NCBI GenBank assembly: GCA_005801425.1
Contig: SYDY01000063.1
Span: forward strand, 1 to 64,000
Length of the DNA stretch: 64,000 bases
DNA from: Bdellovibrionales bacterium
Lineage (GTDB): Bacteria > Myxococcota > XYA12-FULL-58-9 > SYDY01
Direction of reading: 5' to 3'
In this document: positions 35,130 through 44,149 of the stretch, piece after piece
Layout of the letters: each line of letters begins with the position of its first letter
How positions within the stretch are numbered: the stretch's first letter is position 1
Notes under the pieces: model-generated
Database searches by the model: none
The model's input: only the letters and a program-made list of their open reading frames with translations
What the model was told of the DNA's origin: nothing
Position numbers and translations under genes: made by a program

Positions 35130-35939
35130 ATGACTACGAGGGATCGATACAATCGACAAACCATTCTCCCCGAAGTGGGCGAGGTTGGTCAAGTGCGATT
35201 GCGGAATACGTCAGCACTTCTGGTGGGTGCCGGTGGTCTTGGCTGTCCGGCCTCTCTGTATTTGATTGCGGCGGGTTTGGGCCGGCTTGTTATTGTGGAT
35301 CCTGATCGTGTGGAGCGCAGCAATTTACAACGCCAGGTGGGCTATACCGATGCAGATGTAGGGTTACCCAAGGCAGCGTGTCTTGCATTACGTCTTATGG
35401 CTCTTAATCCGGAGTCCGACGTGCAGGCGGTGACGGAACGATTTGATGAACGCAATGCGTCGTCGCTTCTCTCAGATATCGATGTGGTGATCGACGGCAC
35501 CGACAATTTTATCTCCCACTTTTTGATCGGTGATGCAGCCTGGCGCGCATGCAAACCGTTGTTCACGGCAAGCGTGCATCGTTTTCAAGGACAGTATGCT
35601 GCATTTATTCCAGGGCAAGGTCCATGCCATCGATGCTTGTTTGGCGAGCCCCCTCCGACCCATCGTGCCCCAAATTGTGCTGATGCGGGGGTCCTTGGGG
35701 TCTTGCCGGGCATTATTGGCGTGCTTCAGGCCACCCAAGTACTCAAATTTATACTCGGCTTGGGTGCATCCGACATGAATCAGCTCACGATGTACAACGC
35801 ACTTCAGGGTGGCTTTCGAACGGTGCGTATGACGCAAGATCCCAATTGCCCCCTGTGTGCCCCTCATGCATCGTGCCAATGCCCTTCGCATCCCCAGAAC
35901 AAAACGGGCATTTTGTTTTCGGAAGGCTATAGCAGTTGA
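35130..35939 (+). CDS. ThiF/MoeB/HesA-family adenylyltransferase (E1-like)
   Basis: A 269-residue protein. Start RYNRQTILPEVGEVGQ is typical of MoeB/ThiF. The ATP site is ALLVGAGGLGCPASLYL, then DPDRVERSNLQRQ (Arg finger region). Two CxxC pairs (GPCHRC and NCPLC) form the zinc site. It activates the C-terminus of a ubiquitin-like sulfur carrier (ThiS or MoaD), for thiamine or molybdopterin synthesis. No carrier gene is near, so the pathway cannot be fixed. The frame opens earlier, but ATG 35130 matches family starts. Confidence 0.93.
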   Translation: MTTRDRYNRQTILPEVGEVGQVRLRNTSALLVGAGGLGCPASLYLIAAGLGRLVIVDPDRVERSNLQRQVGYTDADVGLPKAACLALRLMALNPESDVQAVTERFDERNASSLLSDIDVVIDGTDNFISHFLIGDAAWRACKPLFTASVHRFQGQYAAFIPGQGPCHRCLFGEPPPTHRAPNCADAGVLGVLPGIIGVLQATQVLKFILGLGASDMNQLTMYNALQGGFRTVRMTQDPNCPLCAPHASCQCPSHPQNKTGILFSEGYSS

Positions 35940-35972
35940 TGTTGTCGCGCCTGCAGGATACGGATCCCTCCC

Positions 35973-36509
35973 ATGTCTGAACTGTGGTGTGCACGCAATA
36001 TCGATACTTTATTTAGCGCAACGCAAATCCAAGAACGGGTACGCGAATTGGGCCGTCAAATCACCCAGGATCATGCTGGGCGTGAGCTTGTGGTGGTCTG
36101 TGTGCTGCGAGGTGCTTTCGTTTTTATGGCAGATCTCGTACGTTCCATCGATCTCCCCATCACATGCGAATTCATCGGCATTTCAAGCTATGGCAATGAC
36201 ACCGAATCCTCAGGCGTGGTGCGCGTAACCCACGATCTTGCACATTCGATCGAAGGCAAGGATGTATTGGTTATTGAAGACATTATAGATACAGGATTAT
36301 CGATAGATTATCTCTTGCGTAACCTGAGGTTGCGTGGTCCACGAAGCGTACGCACCTGCTCGCTTTTAGACAAGCAGGGACGCAGACAGGTAAACTGCCC
36401 TGTCGATTACGTAGGGTTCACGATCCCCGACCATTTCGTGGTAGGCTACGGGCTCGACGTCGCACAAAAATTTAGAAATCTTCCGTTCATTGGAATTTAC
36501 CATGCTTGA
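35973..36509 (+). CDS. hpt: Hypoxanthine phosphoribosyltransferase
   Basis: A 178-residue type I PRTase. The PRPP-binding loop is [18 protein letters not shown]; the purine site includes the flexible-loop region [12 protein letters not shown] and [19 protein letters not shown]. It salvages hypoxanthine and guanine to IMP and GMP in the cytoplasm. Length is normal. The end overlaps the next, unrelated-looking gene by eight bases. Confidence 0.97.
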   Translation: MSELWCARNIDTLFSATQIQERVRELGRQITQDHAGRELVVVCVLRGAFVFMADLVRSIDLPITCEFIGISSYGNDTESSGVVRVTHDLAHSIEGKDVLVIEDIIDTGLSIDYLLRNLRLRGPRSVRTCSLLDKQGRRQVNCPVDYVGFTIPDHFVVGYGLDVAQKFRNLPFIGIYHA

Positions 36510-37155
36510 ACAATCAGAACGCCCCAATAAAACGATGTTGACCCTCTTCGCTGTGGCGGGTGTTGTTGCCATCTTGGCAGTGGGTTTTTATTTTTTAAGT
36601 TTACGCAATCACAATATCTATCGTTTGGTCGTCGCCGAAGGGGAATTGCATGTTGAGCGTGGACGCATGCTCCCATCTGGTTTTGAACCCTATCAACCAG
36701 CGGATTCGGCTTTAAGACTCGCTTATGATCCTATCCCTGTTCATTCTGATGCTAAAATCATGCGCGAGGAATACAACGACCGTTTGACGTTAGACAAAGC
36801 GCTCTTTATGCAGCTGACCGGCTGGCTACGCCAAGCGACCGAGGGCGATACAGCTGTATCCAGCGAGGATGGCCAACGCTACTTATTGCGTGCACGGCGT
36901 ATCCCATCGCTTGTGGATGAACAGCTGCGTGAACTTCAGCGTTTGGAAGCAGATATGGAATATCGCAAAGGTAAATCGATCATCGCGCAAATAGAGAAAA
37001 TGCGCCAAGAGGCTCAGCTCTCCTTTAAGCGTGCCATTGATATGGGAACGCGTTTCCGCATGGAAGCTGAGCAAAGTATGATGTTGCTTAATGCCGCCGC
37101 GCAACAACCGGTGATCATTCCTGCACCGATTGTCGTTGCTCCCCCAGAACCTTGA
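36502..37155 (+). CDS. Hypothetical single-pass membrane protein with coiled coil
   Basis: A 217-residue protein. One membrane helix at about 12-32 is followed by a periplasmic part. Residues about 135-185 ([17 protein letters not shown] and onwards) are strongly helical and likely coiled coil. The tail is Pro/Val-rich. I do not recognise a family. It overlaps hpt by eight bases and should be cotranslated with it. Its 3' end overlaps the convergent gene at 37115-37681 by 41 bases. Confidence 0.7.
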   Translation: MLEQSERPNKTMLTLFAVAGVVAILAVGFYFLSLRNHNIYRLVVAEGELHVERGRMLPSGFEPYQPADSALRLAYDPIPVHSDAKIMREEYNDRLTLDKALFMQLTGWLRQATEGDTAVSSEDGQRYLLRARRIPSLVDEQLRELQRLEADMEYRKGKSIIAQIEKMRQEAQLSFKRAIDMGTRFRMEAEQSMMLLNAAAQQPVIIPAPIVVAPPEP

Positions 37156-37681
37156 TCTCTCGCGGTATGTATTGGCCTATCTCCGCGGGTGGCTTGCCTA
37201 TTTGTTTTGCCATCCATTGCGCATAATCGAACACCAGCGATGCAATGCGCGGCCACGCGTTGAGATCCGCATGGACGGTTTTAAAAACCTCCACAACATT
37301 CCATACATCCTCAGGATAAAGAAAAAACTCACGAAGGCCTTGATGGGCTTCCGCCAATGCATCGGGATTGTGATCCGAGACGATGGCCAAAAACAAACGC
37401 GTCAATGCTTGATATCCTCTCGCCACAGGGACGCGGTGCTTAAGGGGTTCAAGTGCCGCAATCAATGCACGGGCTTGGCTTGTGTCACTATGGGACCCAA
37501 TACGAAAGCCATAATCCAAATCGTAGGAAGGCATATCGGCGGCAGTGCCAAGAAATGCATCAATAGCTCCCATACATCGAAAACGATCTTCGCCAAGCTC
37601 ACCGGTATGCCCTGGCGGCCAGTAGGCGATGCGATCGTCATTTAAATCATCGTAGGGAGCTTCCGGGAAATTCTCAGCCAT
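37115..37681 (-). CDS. Hypothetical cytoplasmic protein
   Basis: A 188-residue protein without signal or membrane segment, acidic at the N-terminus (EAPYDDLNDDRIAYWPPGH) and otherwise helical. I do not recognise a family. Start at 37681 is chosen over 37699 because it avoids an atypical start peptide. It is divergent from pilM, with a 75-base intergenic region that must carry the pil promoter, and convergent with the preceding gene with a 41-base overlap. Confidence 0.65.
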   Translation of the reverse strand: MAENFPEAPYDDLNDDRIAYWPPGHTGELGEDRFRCMGAIDAFLGTAADMPSYDLDYGFRIGSHSDTSQARALIAALEPLKHRVPVARGYQALTRLFLAIVSDHNPDALAEAHQGLREFFLYPEDVWNVVEVFKTVHADLNAWPRIASLVFDYAQWMAKQIGKPPAEIGQYIPREIKVLGEQRQSVQE

Positions 37682-37756
37682 GAATTTCTTTTGGCACAAT
37701 ATATGCGGATTGGCCTATTTCTTGCTTCAATAGGTCACATCAATAGAGGTTCTGAT

Positions 37757-38800
37757 ATGGCCCGCGAGAAACTATGTTTGGGTATCGACATCGGATCTTC
37801 GTCGATCAAGATGTGTGTGCTCAAAGGCGGCGGTGGGATCTATACACTTCGCCATGTAGGCCGTATCGAATTGCCTTCCGATGCCATTGTTGATGGTTCA
37901 ATCATGAATGCAGTGCAGATTTCCGAGAGTATGACCGAATTGGCCCGCTCCCTTGGAATTAAAAACAAAGACGCCGCCATCGCCATTTCAGGTCACTCGG
38001 TGATCATTAAAAAAATATCATTTCCACGCATGTCAGCCCAGGAGCTTGAAAGGGCGGTCATCGGTGAAGCTGAACAGTACATCCCTTTCGATATTCAAGA
38101 TGTGTACATGGACGTGCAAATTGTGAACGAAAATGCATCCCAGCAAGGATATATGGATGTCGTTTTGGTGGCAGCAAAGAAAGATGTGGTGAACGAATAC
38201 ACCCAGGTGGTTCGTGATGCCGGGTTTGAGCCCGTGATTTGTGACGTCGATCCCTTTGCCATGGAAACTGCTTTTTTACAGAATTATGCCGTTTCGCCAT
38301 CAACCTCGATGGCATTGATCGACATGGGAGCAGCCAAAACAAGCATCAACGTCGTTTCACGAGGCGTGTCATGCTTTACCCGTGATCTGCCATGGGGAGG
38401 CAACCATGTCACCGAAGAAATCCAGAAAAGAACAGGCATTAGCCGTTCCGATGCGGAACAGATCAAACGTGGTCTTCGCTTGGCGGATGATCCCGATGCC
38501 GTTGTTTTTGCCATGAATGCCGCATGTGAAACGGTCGCGGACGAAATCCAACGTACTTTTGACTTTTTTTCAGCAACAGCGACAGACCCCCCCCCCTCCG
38601 TCATTTATTTATTTGGAGGAGGTGCAAACCTTTCAGCCTTGCAGAAGGCCCTTGCAACCCATTCACGCCTTCCTGTTGAGATCGCAGATCCTTTCCATCG
38701 CATCACGATCCCCCAGAACAATATGAATGCCGTGGCAGAACTCGGCCCCGCAGCCACAACCGCTGTAGGGTTGGCGTTGCGGTATCCAGGAGACAGCTAA
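37757..38800 (+). CDS. pilM: Type IV pilus inner-membrane assembly protein PilM
   Basis: A 347-residue actin-like ATPase. It starts GIDIGSSSIKMCVLKG (phosphate 1 motif) and has AIAISGHSVIIKKISFP, AEQYIPFDIQDVYMDVQI, LIDMGAAKTSINVV (phosphate 2) and LFGGGANLSALQ (adenosine motif). PilM binds the N-terminal peptide of PilN on the cytoplasmic side. ATG 37757 has AGAGGT six bases upstream. A C10 run at 38587-38596 codes Asp277-Pro278-Pro-Pro280 and could frameshift. First gene of pilMNOPQ. Confidence 0.96.
   Translation: MAREKLCLGIDIGSSSIKMCVLKGGGGIYTLRHVGRIELPSDAIVDGSIMNAVQISESMTELARSLGIKNKDAAIAISGHSVIIKKISFPRMSAQELERAVIGEAEQYIPFDIQDVYMDVQIVNENASQQGYMDVVLVAAKKDVVNEYTQVVRDAGFEPVICDVDPFAMETAFLQNYAVSPSTSMALIDMGAAKTSINVVSRGVSCFTRDLPWGGNHVTEEIQKRTGISRSDAEQIKRGLRLADDPDAVVFAMNAACETVADEIQRTFDFFSATATDPPPSVIYLFGGGANLSALQKALATHSRLPVEIADPFHRITIPQNNMNAVAELGPAATTAVGLALRYPGDS
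38587..38596 (+). repeat. C10 homopolymer inside pilM
   Basis: Ten C residues cover the last base of an Asp codon and three Pro codons (residues 277-280 of PilM). A change of one base would put the last 67 codons of pilM out of frame, so the tract could act as a contingency switch for the pilus. Confidence 0.7.
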
Positions 38801-38804
38801 AAAT

Positions 38805-39362
38805 ATGCCGCGCATCAATCTCCTGCCTGTAAAGGCCTCACGCAAACTCGAAAAAATTCAACGAGAATTTCTTGCACTCTCACTCGGAGTCCTTGGACTT
38901 GTGATTGCTCTTGGCGTGGGACATTTTGTTCAACGTTCCAAGATCGTGGCACAGCAAGCGACCATTCAAACACGACTTGTCCATGCGCAAAATCTAGCCA
39001 AAGAGGTACGCCGTGTTGAAGATTTTCGTGAACGTGCCAAATATTTAGAAAGTCGCCTGGATGTGATTGCTGCCCTTCAAAAAAAACAGCAAGGCCCTAC
39101 GCGTATGCTTGACGCCATTGCGACCATTCTTTCAGAACGCGAACAGGTGTGGCTCACATCGCTTCGTCAAGTGGGCGATAAATTGGTGCTTGAAGGTGAA
39201 ACCATGAGCCATGCTGATTTATCGAATTTTCAAATTGCGCTGGATGGAGGATCTAAAATTTTCTCTATGGTGGCCCTGGATTTTGCAAAAACAATCGCTG
39301 GCCGAGACAATAGCGTTTTACAATGGAAAATTTCGTGCATGGTGGACCTGAATGCAAGTTGA
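38805..39362 (+). CDS. pilN: Type IV pilus assembly protein PilN
   Basis: A 185-residue bitopic protein. It starts with PRINLLPVKASRK, the conserved cytoplasmic INLLP peptide that binds PilM, then one membrane helix (about 25-45), a coiled coil and a small periplasmic ferredoxin-like domain with EQVWLTSLRQVGDKLVLEGE. The ATG is four bases after the pilM stop, and its end overlaps pilO by 11 bases. It forms the inner-membrane alignment complex with PilO and PilP. Confidence 0.95.
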   Translation: MPRINLLPVKASRKLEKIQREFLALSLGVLGLVIALGVGHFVQRSKIVAQQATIQTRLVHAQNLAKEVRRVEDFRERAKYLESRLDVIAALQKKQQGPTRMLDAIATILSEREQVWLTSLRQVGDKLVLEGETMSHADLSNFQIALDGGSKIFSMVALDFAKTIAGRDNSVLQWKISCMVDLNAS

Positions 39363-39960
39363 CATTTTATTGAGCAAATACGCTTCGTTTCCACCCAAGA
39401 TTCGCTATGGCAGCGTGGCGGGTATTTTCGTACTCCTGATTGTCGCATTTTATTTTTTATCGATAGAGCCCAATTGGCTTGAGTCAAAAGATCTTGATAA
39501 AAAATTGGCAAATTTAAAAGCACTCATCACGCAGCGAGAAATCTATCTCGCCAATCTTGCCCATTACGAGGAACGCATCAAGGAGCTCCAAAAAAGCCTC
39601 GATCTTGCCCGCGATATGCTTCCGAACACCGACAATGTACCCCAATTTCTCGCACAGCTCGGTGAGAAAGCAGAAGAAACCAATGTACTGATCGATGAAT
39701 TCACGCCACTTGCTGCTGAAGTCAAAGACAACGTTTCGGCAAAACGCTACCACATCAAAGCACAAGGTTCGTATCATGAAACAGCGTCATTTATTGATGC
39801 TGTTGTCCATTTAAATCGCATTGTGAACGTCGGTGACATCACACTTTTAGACCCCCGGATCAAAAACAAAAAAGTGATATTAAGAAGCGATTTTACACTC
39901 ACCACGTATCGCTACGTTCCGCCCTCCCCAGAGCCCATGGCTGAGGAGGAAAAGAAGTGA
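39352..39960 (+). CDS. pilO: Type IV pilus assembly protein PilO
   Basis: A 202-residue bitopic protein with a membrane helix at about 22-42, a long coiled coil (about 45-95, including YEERIKELQKSLD), and a C-terminal periplasmic domain with NVLIDEFTPLAAEV and YHIKAQGSYHETASFIDAV, which is the PilO fold. It pairs with PilN. The end overlaps pilP by four bases. Length is normal. Confidence 0.95.
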   Translation: MQVDILLSKYASFPPKIRYGSVAGIFVLLIVAFYFLSIEPNWLESKDLDKKLANLKALITQREIYLANLAHYEERIKELQKSLDLARDMLPNTDNVPQFLAQLGEKAEETNVLIDEFTPLAAEVKDNVSAKRYHIKAQGSYHETASFIDAVVHLNRIVNVGDITLLDPRIKNKKVILRSDFTLTTYRYVPPSPEPMAEEEKK

Positions 39961-40493
39961 GTAAAACACGAATTGCTGGATTGATGCTATTTGCAGGATT
40001 GGCGTGCAACAAAACACAACCTGCTCCTCCAGCAGTGATCCCTACGCCGGGGTCGTCTTCTAAAGTACTGGAAGAAAGTGCACAGAAATCCATCGAAGCC
40101 AAAGAGGCCGCCATTGTATTAGAACAACAAGATTTTCAATACTCACCGATAGGCAAGCGTGACCCATTTCGATCTTATCTGACGGCTGTCGCAGCAAGGC
40201 GTGAAGAAGAAGATCAAAGCCGAAAAAAACAACCGACCGAACGTTTCGAAATGGATCAATACCGGCTGACAGGTTTGCTCACAGGGACAGGTCAACCGAG
40301 CGCATTGGTCGAAGATCCTGAAGGCAAAGGCCATACGCTTACCGTTGGAAATCGGCTTGGTCGCAATGGTGGCCGTGTGACGCGTATCACGTCGGACAAA
40401 ATCGTTGTCGTCGAAGAATTTCGGGGCCCAAAAGGCGCAATCGTCAGAGTGCCCGTGGATATTAAGTTGAGACGAGAAGAAAATCGGCGTTAA
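39957..40493 (+). CDS. pilP: Type IV pilus lipoprotein PilP
   Basis: A 178-residue lipoprotein with lipobox FAGLAC (Cys17). A disordered linker is followed by the PilP beta-domain: RDPFRSYL, EMDQYRLTGLLTGTGQPSALVEDPEGKGHTL begins the conserved part (about 95-130), then VGNRLGRNGGRVTRI. PilP links PilN/PilO to the secretin PilQ across the periplasm. It overlaps pilO by four bases (ATGA-like GTGA). Confidence 0.92.
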   Translation: MSKTRIAGLMLFAGLACNKTQPAPPAVIPTPGSSSKVLEESAQKSIEAKEAAIVLEQQDFQYSPIGKRDPFRSYLTAVAARREEEDQSRKKQPTERFEMDQYRLTGLLTGTGQPSALVEDPEGKGHTLTVGNRLGRNGGRVTRITSDKIVVVEEFRGPKGAIVRVPVDIKLRREENRR

Positions 40494-40505
40494 GTGGAGC
40501 TGTAG

Positions 40506-42509
40506 ATGATGGGTTTGAAAATTATACCAACGATGCAAGCGATCGCTGTGGTTGCGGTTGTGATCACATATTCTGCATGGGTTGATGCTGCTCCGACATC
40601 ACGTCTTTTTGACATCTTTCAAGATGTTGCTGGCGCCATGCATCTGGAGATCCAAGGAAAACCGACCAAAGAGGTCGCGCGTTTAAACGATCCACCACGT
40701 CTTGTGGTCGATTTGACAAATACGAAACGTGACATTCCATGGAAAGTCCGTTCATTTGATTCCCATGGTGTGTTGCGTGTTCGGTTGGGTGATCATCAAG
40801 GTAAAACCCGGGTGGTCTTTGATTTGGAATCCTCCGAATGGATGCATGACATCAAAGAGACAGATCGTGGATTAACAATCGCATTTGCAAAGGCAGCACC
40901 GCCGGTCACTCTTCCTGAAGTGCCTAAATATGAGGAAACATCACTTCGTGACGAGTCACTGATCCAAACTCCTTCGATGCCCTCGGGTGACAGCATCGTA
41001 CAAACGCCCGCGACGCCCTCCGATGACAACCCCGTGCAAGCCCTTTTTCCGCTTCCCAATGATCCCACAACACAAGTTCCTCCGCCGATCCCTGATGAAC
41101 CCATAGCGCAACCTCCCACGCCCGAACCTCCCACTCCGCAACCCCCGCCTAAAAAAGTAAGTGTGCAATATGTTCAGGACAGTGCTGAAGCGGAAGAGGT
41201 GCATGGCAAGCAGATCAAACCCATGTCACTCGATTATCAAGACGCAGATATTCGTGGTGTGATCCGTATGATTGCCGATCATACGGGAAGAAATATTATC
41301 ACGAGCGAAGACGTCAAAGGGACAGTGAATATTAAGCTCCTGCATGTGCCTTGGTATGTTGCACTCGACACGATTTTGCGCAGCAAGGGATACGATCGCG
41401 TGACCCGAAACGGCATTATTCGTGTGGCCCCCGCCGAAGTGCTTCGCAAAGAAGCCGAAGTTGAAGTGGCGAAACGTGAAGCACAAAAACAGGTGGAAGC
41501 AACGGCCATCAAAATTATCAATATCAACTATGCTGAAGCCAAAGAAATTTTGCTTCAACTCAAGCCGCTTCTTTCATCACGCGGCACCATACAACCTGAT
41601 GAGCGCACCAACACATTGATTGTGGAAGATATCGAATCCAACATAGGTAAAATCGTGCATCTTGCGCAACGCTTGGACCGTCAAACACCCCAAGTATTGA
41701 TCGAAGCGCGCATCGTAGAAGCCAACAGCAGTTTTCGCCATGAATTTGGTATTCAATGGGGTGGTCAGTCGCTCATGACATCGGCCGAAGGAAATCCCAC
41801 GGGCCTTGTATTTCCAGGCGACGTGTCGATTGCCGGCGGTGCCGACGATGCAGCCACGCCACTTCGCGGCACGAGCAATCCTGGACGATTTGCAGTCAAT
41901 CTTCCGGTGGGCGTAGGAACAGGCGCAGGCGGTGCATTGGGATTTCAATTTGGATCAGCGGGTGGGAGTCACTTGCTCAATTTGCGTTTGTCGGCCATGG
42001 AAGAAAGCGGCGAAGGACGCATTATCAGTTCTCCCCGCGTCACCACGCTCGACAATCGAACAGCGCGTATCTCTCAAGGCATTGATATTCCCATTTCGGT
42101 TGTTTCGGCCTTGGGTGCCAATACGATTTTTGTGTCCGCAAATCTTGAACTCGAAGTCACCCCGCATGTCACCAACGATGGCAGTGTGTTGATGAAAATC
42201 AAAGCACAAAAATCCGAGCCGGATTTTGCGAACACTGGCGCTCGTGGCGATCCCACCATTGCGCGAAAATTAGCACAAACCGAAGTGTTGGTTCAGGACT
42301 CAAGCACCACCGTGATCGGCGGTATCTACACGCGCAACACGTCAAAACGAAGATCCGGTATTCCATTCCTTGCCGGTATTCCTATTTTGGGATACTTATT
42401 TCGTAATAACCGAAGCAATGACAACCGTGCTGAATTGCTGGTGTTCATCACACCACAAATCGTCAATCGCGATAAAGCGCTGGTGGCGGCTTCCACCGAC
42501 ATGCCTTAG
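40506..42509 (+). CDS. pilQ: Type IV pilus secretin PilQ
   Basis: A 667-residue outer-membrane secretin. Signal peptide to about residue 28, one AMIN domain (about 35-120), a Pro-rich linker (about 150-215, with repeated P/Q/E-rich segments), an STN/secretin-N region (about 240-300, MSLDYQDADIRGVIRMIADH), a second N domain (about 320-390) and the secretin barrel (about 430-655), ending FLAGIPILGYLFR and ELLVFITPQIV. It is the pilus exit pore. Only one AMIN domain is seen; many PilQ have two. Confidence 0.96.
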   Translation: MMGLKIIPTMQAIAVVAVVITYSAWVDAAPTSRLFDIFQDVAGAMHLEIQGKPTKEVARLNDPPRLVVDLTNTKRDIPWKVRSFDSHGVLRVRLGDHQGKTRVVFDLESSEWMHDIKETDRGLTIAFAKAAPPVTLPEVPKYEETSLRDESLIQTPSMPSGDSIVQTPATPSDDNPVQALFPLPNDPTTQVPPPIPDEPIAQPPTPEPPTPQPPPKKVSVQYVQDSAEAEEVHGKQIKPMSLDYQDADIRGVIRMIADHTGRNIITSEDVKGTVNIKLLHVPWYVALDTILRSKGYDRVTRNGIIRVAPAEVLRKEAEVEVAKREAQKQVEATAIKIININYAEAKEILLQLKPLLSSRGTIQPDERTNTLIVEDIESNIGKIVHLAQRLDRQTPQVLIEARIVEANSSFRHEFGIQWGGQSLMTSAEGNPTGLVFPGDVSIAGGADDAATPLRGTSNPGRFAVNLPVGVGTGAGGALGFQFGSAGGSHLLNLRLSAMEESGEGRIISSPRVTTLDNRTARISQGIDIPISVVSALGANTIFVSANLELEVTPHVTNDGSVLMKIKAQKSEPDFANTGARGDPTIARKLAQTEVLVQDSSTTVIGGIYTRNTSKRRSGIPFLAGIPILGYLFRNNRSNDNRAELLVFITPQIVNRDKALVAASTDMP

Positions 42510-42520
42510 CGAGATGTACA

Positions 42521-44149
42521 ATGCATAAAACGATACGTTTTGGCGATTTTTCACCTCACATCGCACTTGTTGGCCCCATGGGTGCGGGGAAATCTCGCGT
42601 GGGCGTGATGCTCGCCCAAAACCTTCATATCCCTTTTGTCGATCTTGATTCGCAGATTGAGATCCGATTGGGTCAACAGATTGCCGCATACTTTTTAAAA
42701 CATGGTGAAGAAAATTTTCGTGATATCGAAGAAATGTGTTTACGCGACATACTGCGTACACAAACACCGCACGTGATCGCCTGTGGCGGCGGGGTGGTTT
42801 TGCGTGAAAACAATCGCATCCGTTTGCATGAGCGCGCTGTGAGTATTTATTTGCGCACAACCGTCCACGTCTTGGTGGAACGCTTATCAGCACAAAGCGA
42901 GAGGGACAAACGACCTTTGTTACATGATGGAGATCTTCATACATCGATTGAACGTATTCTTGCTGATCGTGCCGATTTGTATACGCAAGCCAACTTTACC
43001 GTAGATACCGACGATCATCATACGTCGCATAGTGTTGAAAACATCCTGGCCACGATGGACACCTCACCTGCGATGCATGCGTGTGTGAACGTTGACGTTG
43101 GCGCTGGATACGATGTGCTGCTCCGCGAGACAGCTGGCGCGTGGATTGCTGATGCCATCAAACTTCGCCACCCAGGACGGCGCTTGGCGGTGATCACCGA
43201 CACAACCGTCAACGCGCACTATGGCGATGCCTTGTTGACGATCCTACATGATGCGGGATTTTCAGTGACCCGGTATATTGTGGAACCGGGGGAAGTATCC
43301 AAACAATGGCATATCGCCGGTGACTTGCTTGATGCATTGATTGCAGAAGAATGGACCCGTGACGACGCTTTAATCGCATTTGGCGGTGGGGTAGTGGGCG
43401 ATCTAACCGGATTTGTTGCATCGGTTCTTTTGCGTGGGATTCCATTTTTTCAAATCCCCACCACAACGCTTGCCTGTGTGGATTCAAGTGTTGGCGGAAA
43501 AACAGGGGTCAACAGCCCCCATGGCAAAAATCTCATCGGATCTTTTTATCAGCCAAAGGGCGTATTGATCGCATTGTCGTATTTACACACGCAAGAAAAA
43601 ATCGCCCATGCGGCTGGTCTTGCTGAGGCGTTAAAAATAGCGTTTACCCTTGATGAAAATCTATTTTTGGACATCGAGAAATCCGCACCTCAATTATTAA
43701 CTTATGATAGTGCTTCTATTTTATCGGTATTGATCCGAGCCATCGCATTAAAGGCTGATATCGTCCGCAATGATGAGCGCGAACAAGGGCGCCGAGCCAT
43801 TTTAAATTATGGACACACGATAGGACATGCCATTGAAAGCGGACAACATTTTCGCTTGCTGCATGGTGTAGCGGTAGCCTTAGGTATGGTCGCGGAAGCT
43901 GAGTGGGCCAAAAAACAAAGCGGAGGGGATGCGCCCTATTCGGCACTTTGCAAAGCATTGCGCGCATTGGATCTTCCGATCGATTGGCGATCTTACGATT
44001 TAGATCTCAACGCCTTGAATATGGATAAAAAACGTTCTGGAAAAACGGTGCGAATGCCCGTGGTCACATCGTTAGGATCATGTGTGTTACAATCTGTTGC
44101 ACTCGATGATGTACGAACTTTTGTACAACAGGAGCATGGCAAAATATGA
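42521..44149 (+). CDS. aroKB: Shikimate kinase / 3-dehydroquinate synthase fusion
   Basis: A 542-residue fusion. Residues about 10-180 are shikimate kinase: Walker A GPMGAGKSRVG, FVDLDSQIE, FRDIEEMCL, ACGGGVVLR and KRPLL. Residues about 185-540 are DHQ synthase: DALIAFGGGVVGDLTGFVA, SSVGGKTGVNSPHGKNLIG, GLAEALKIAF and ILNYGHTIGHAIE. It supplies two steps of the shikimate pathway from one polypeptide. The order pilQ-aroK-aroB is an old conserved arrangement in proteobacteria; here the last two are fused. Confidence 0.96.
   Translation: MHKTIRFGDFSPHIALVGPMGAGKSRVGVMLAQNLHIPFVDLDSQIEIRLGQQIAAYFLKHGEENFRDIEEMCLRDILRTQTPHVIACGGGVVLRENNRIRLHERAVSIYLRTTVHVLVERLSAQSERDKRPLLHDGDLHTSIERILADRADLYTQANFTVDTDDHHTSHSVENILATMDTSPAMHACVNVDVGAGYDVLLRETAGAWIADAIKLRHPGRRLAVITDTTVNAHYGDALLTILHDAGFSVTRYIVEPGEVSKQWHIAGDLLDALIAEEWTRDDALIAFGGGVVGDLTGFVASVLLRGIPFFQIPTTTLACVDSSVGGKTGVNSPHGKNLIGSFYQPKGVLIALSYLHTQEKIAHAAGLAEALKIAFTLDENLFLDIEKSAPQLLTYDSASILSVLIRAIALKADIVRNDEREQGRRAILNYGHTIGHAIESGQHFRLLHGVAVALGMVAEAEWAKKQSGGDAPYSALCKALRALDLPIDWRSYDLDLNALNMDKKRSGKTVRMPVVTSLGSCVLQSVALDDVRTFVQQEHGKI

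Noticed and set aside
40796-41134. Gly/Ser-rich frame opposite pilQ
   Set aside because: It is the antisense of the Pro-rich linker of PilQ.
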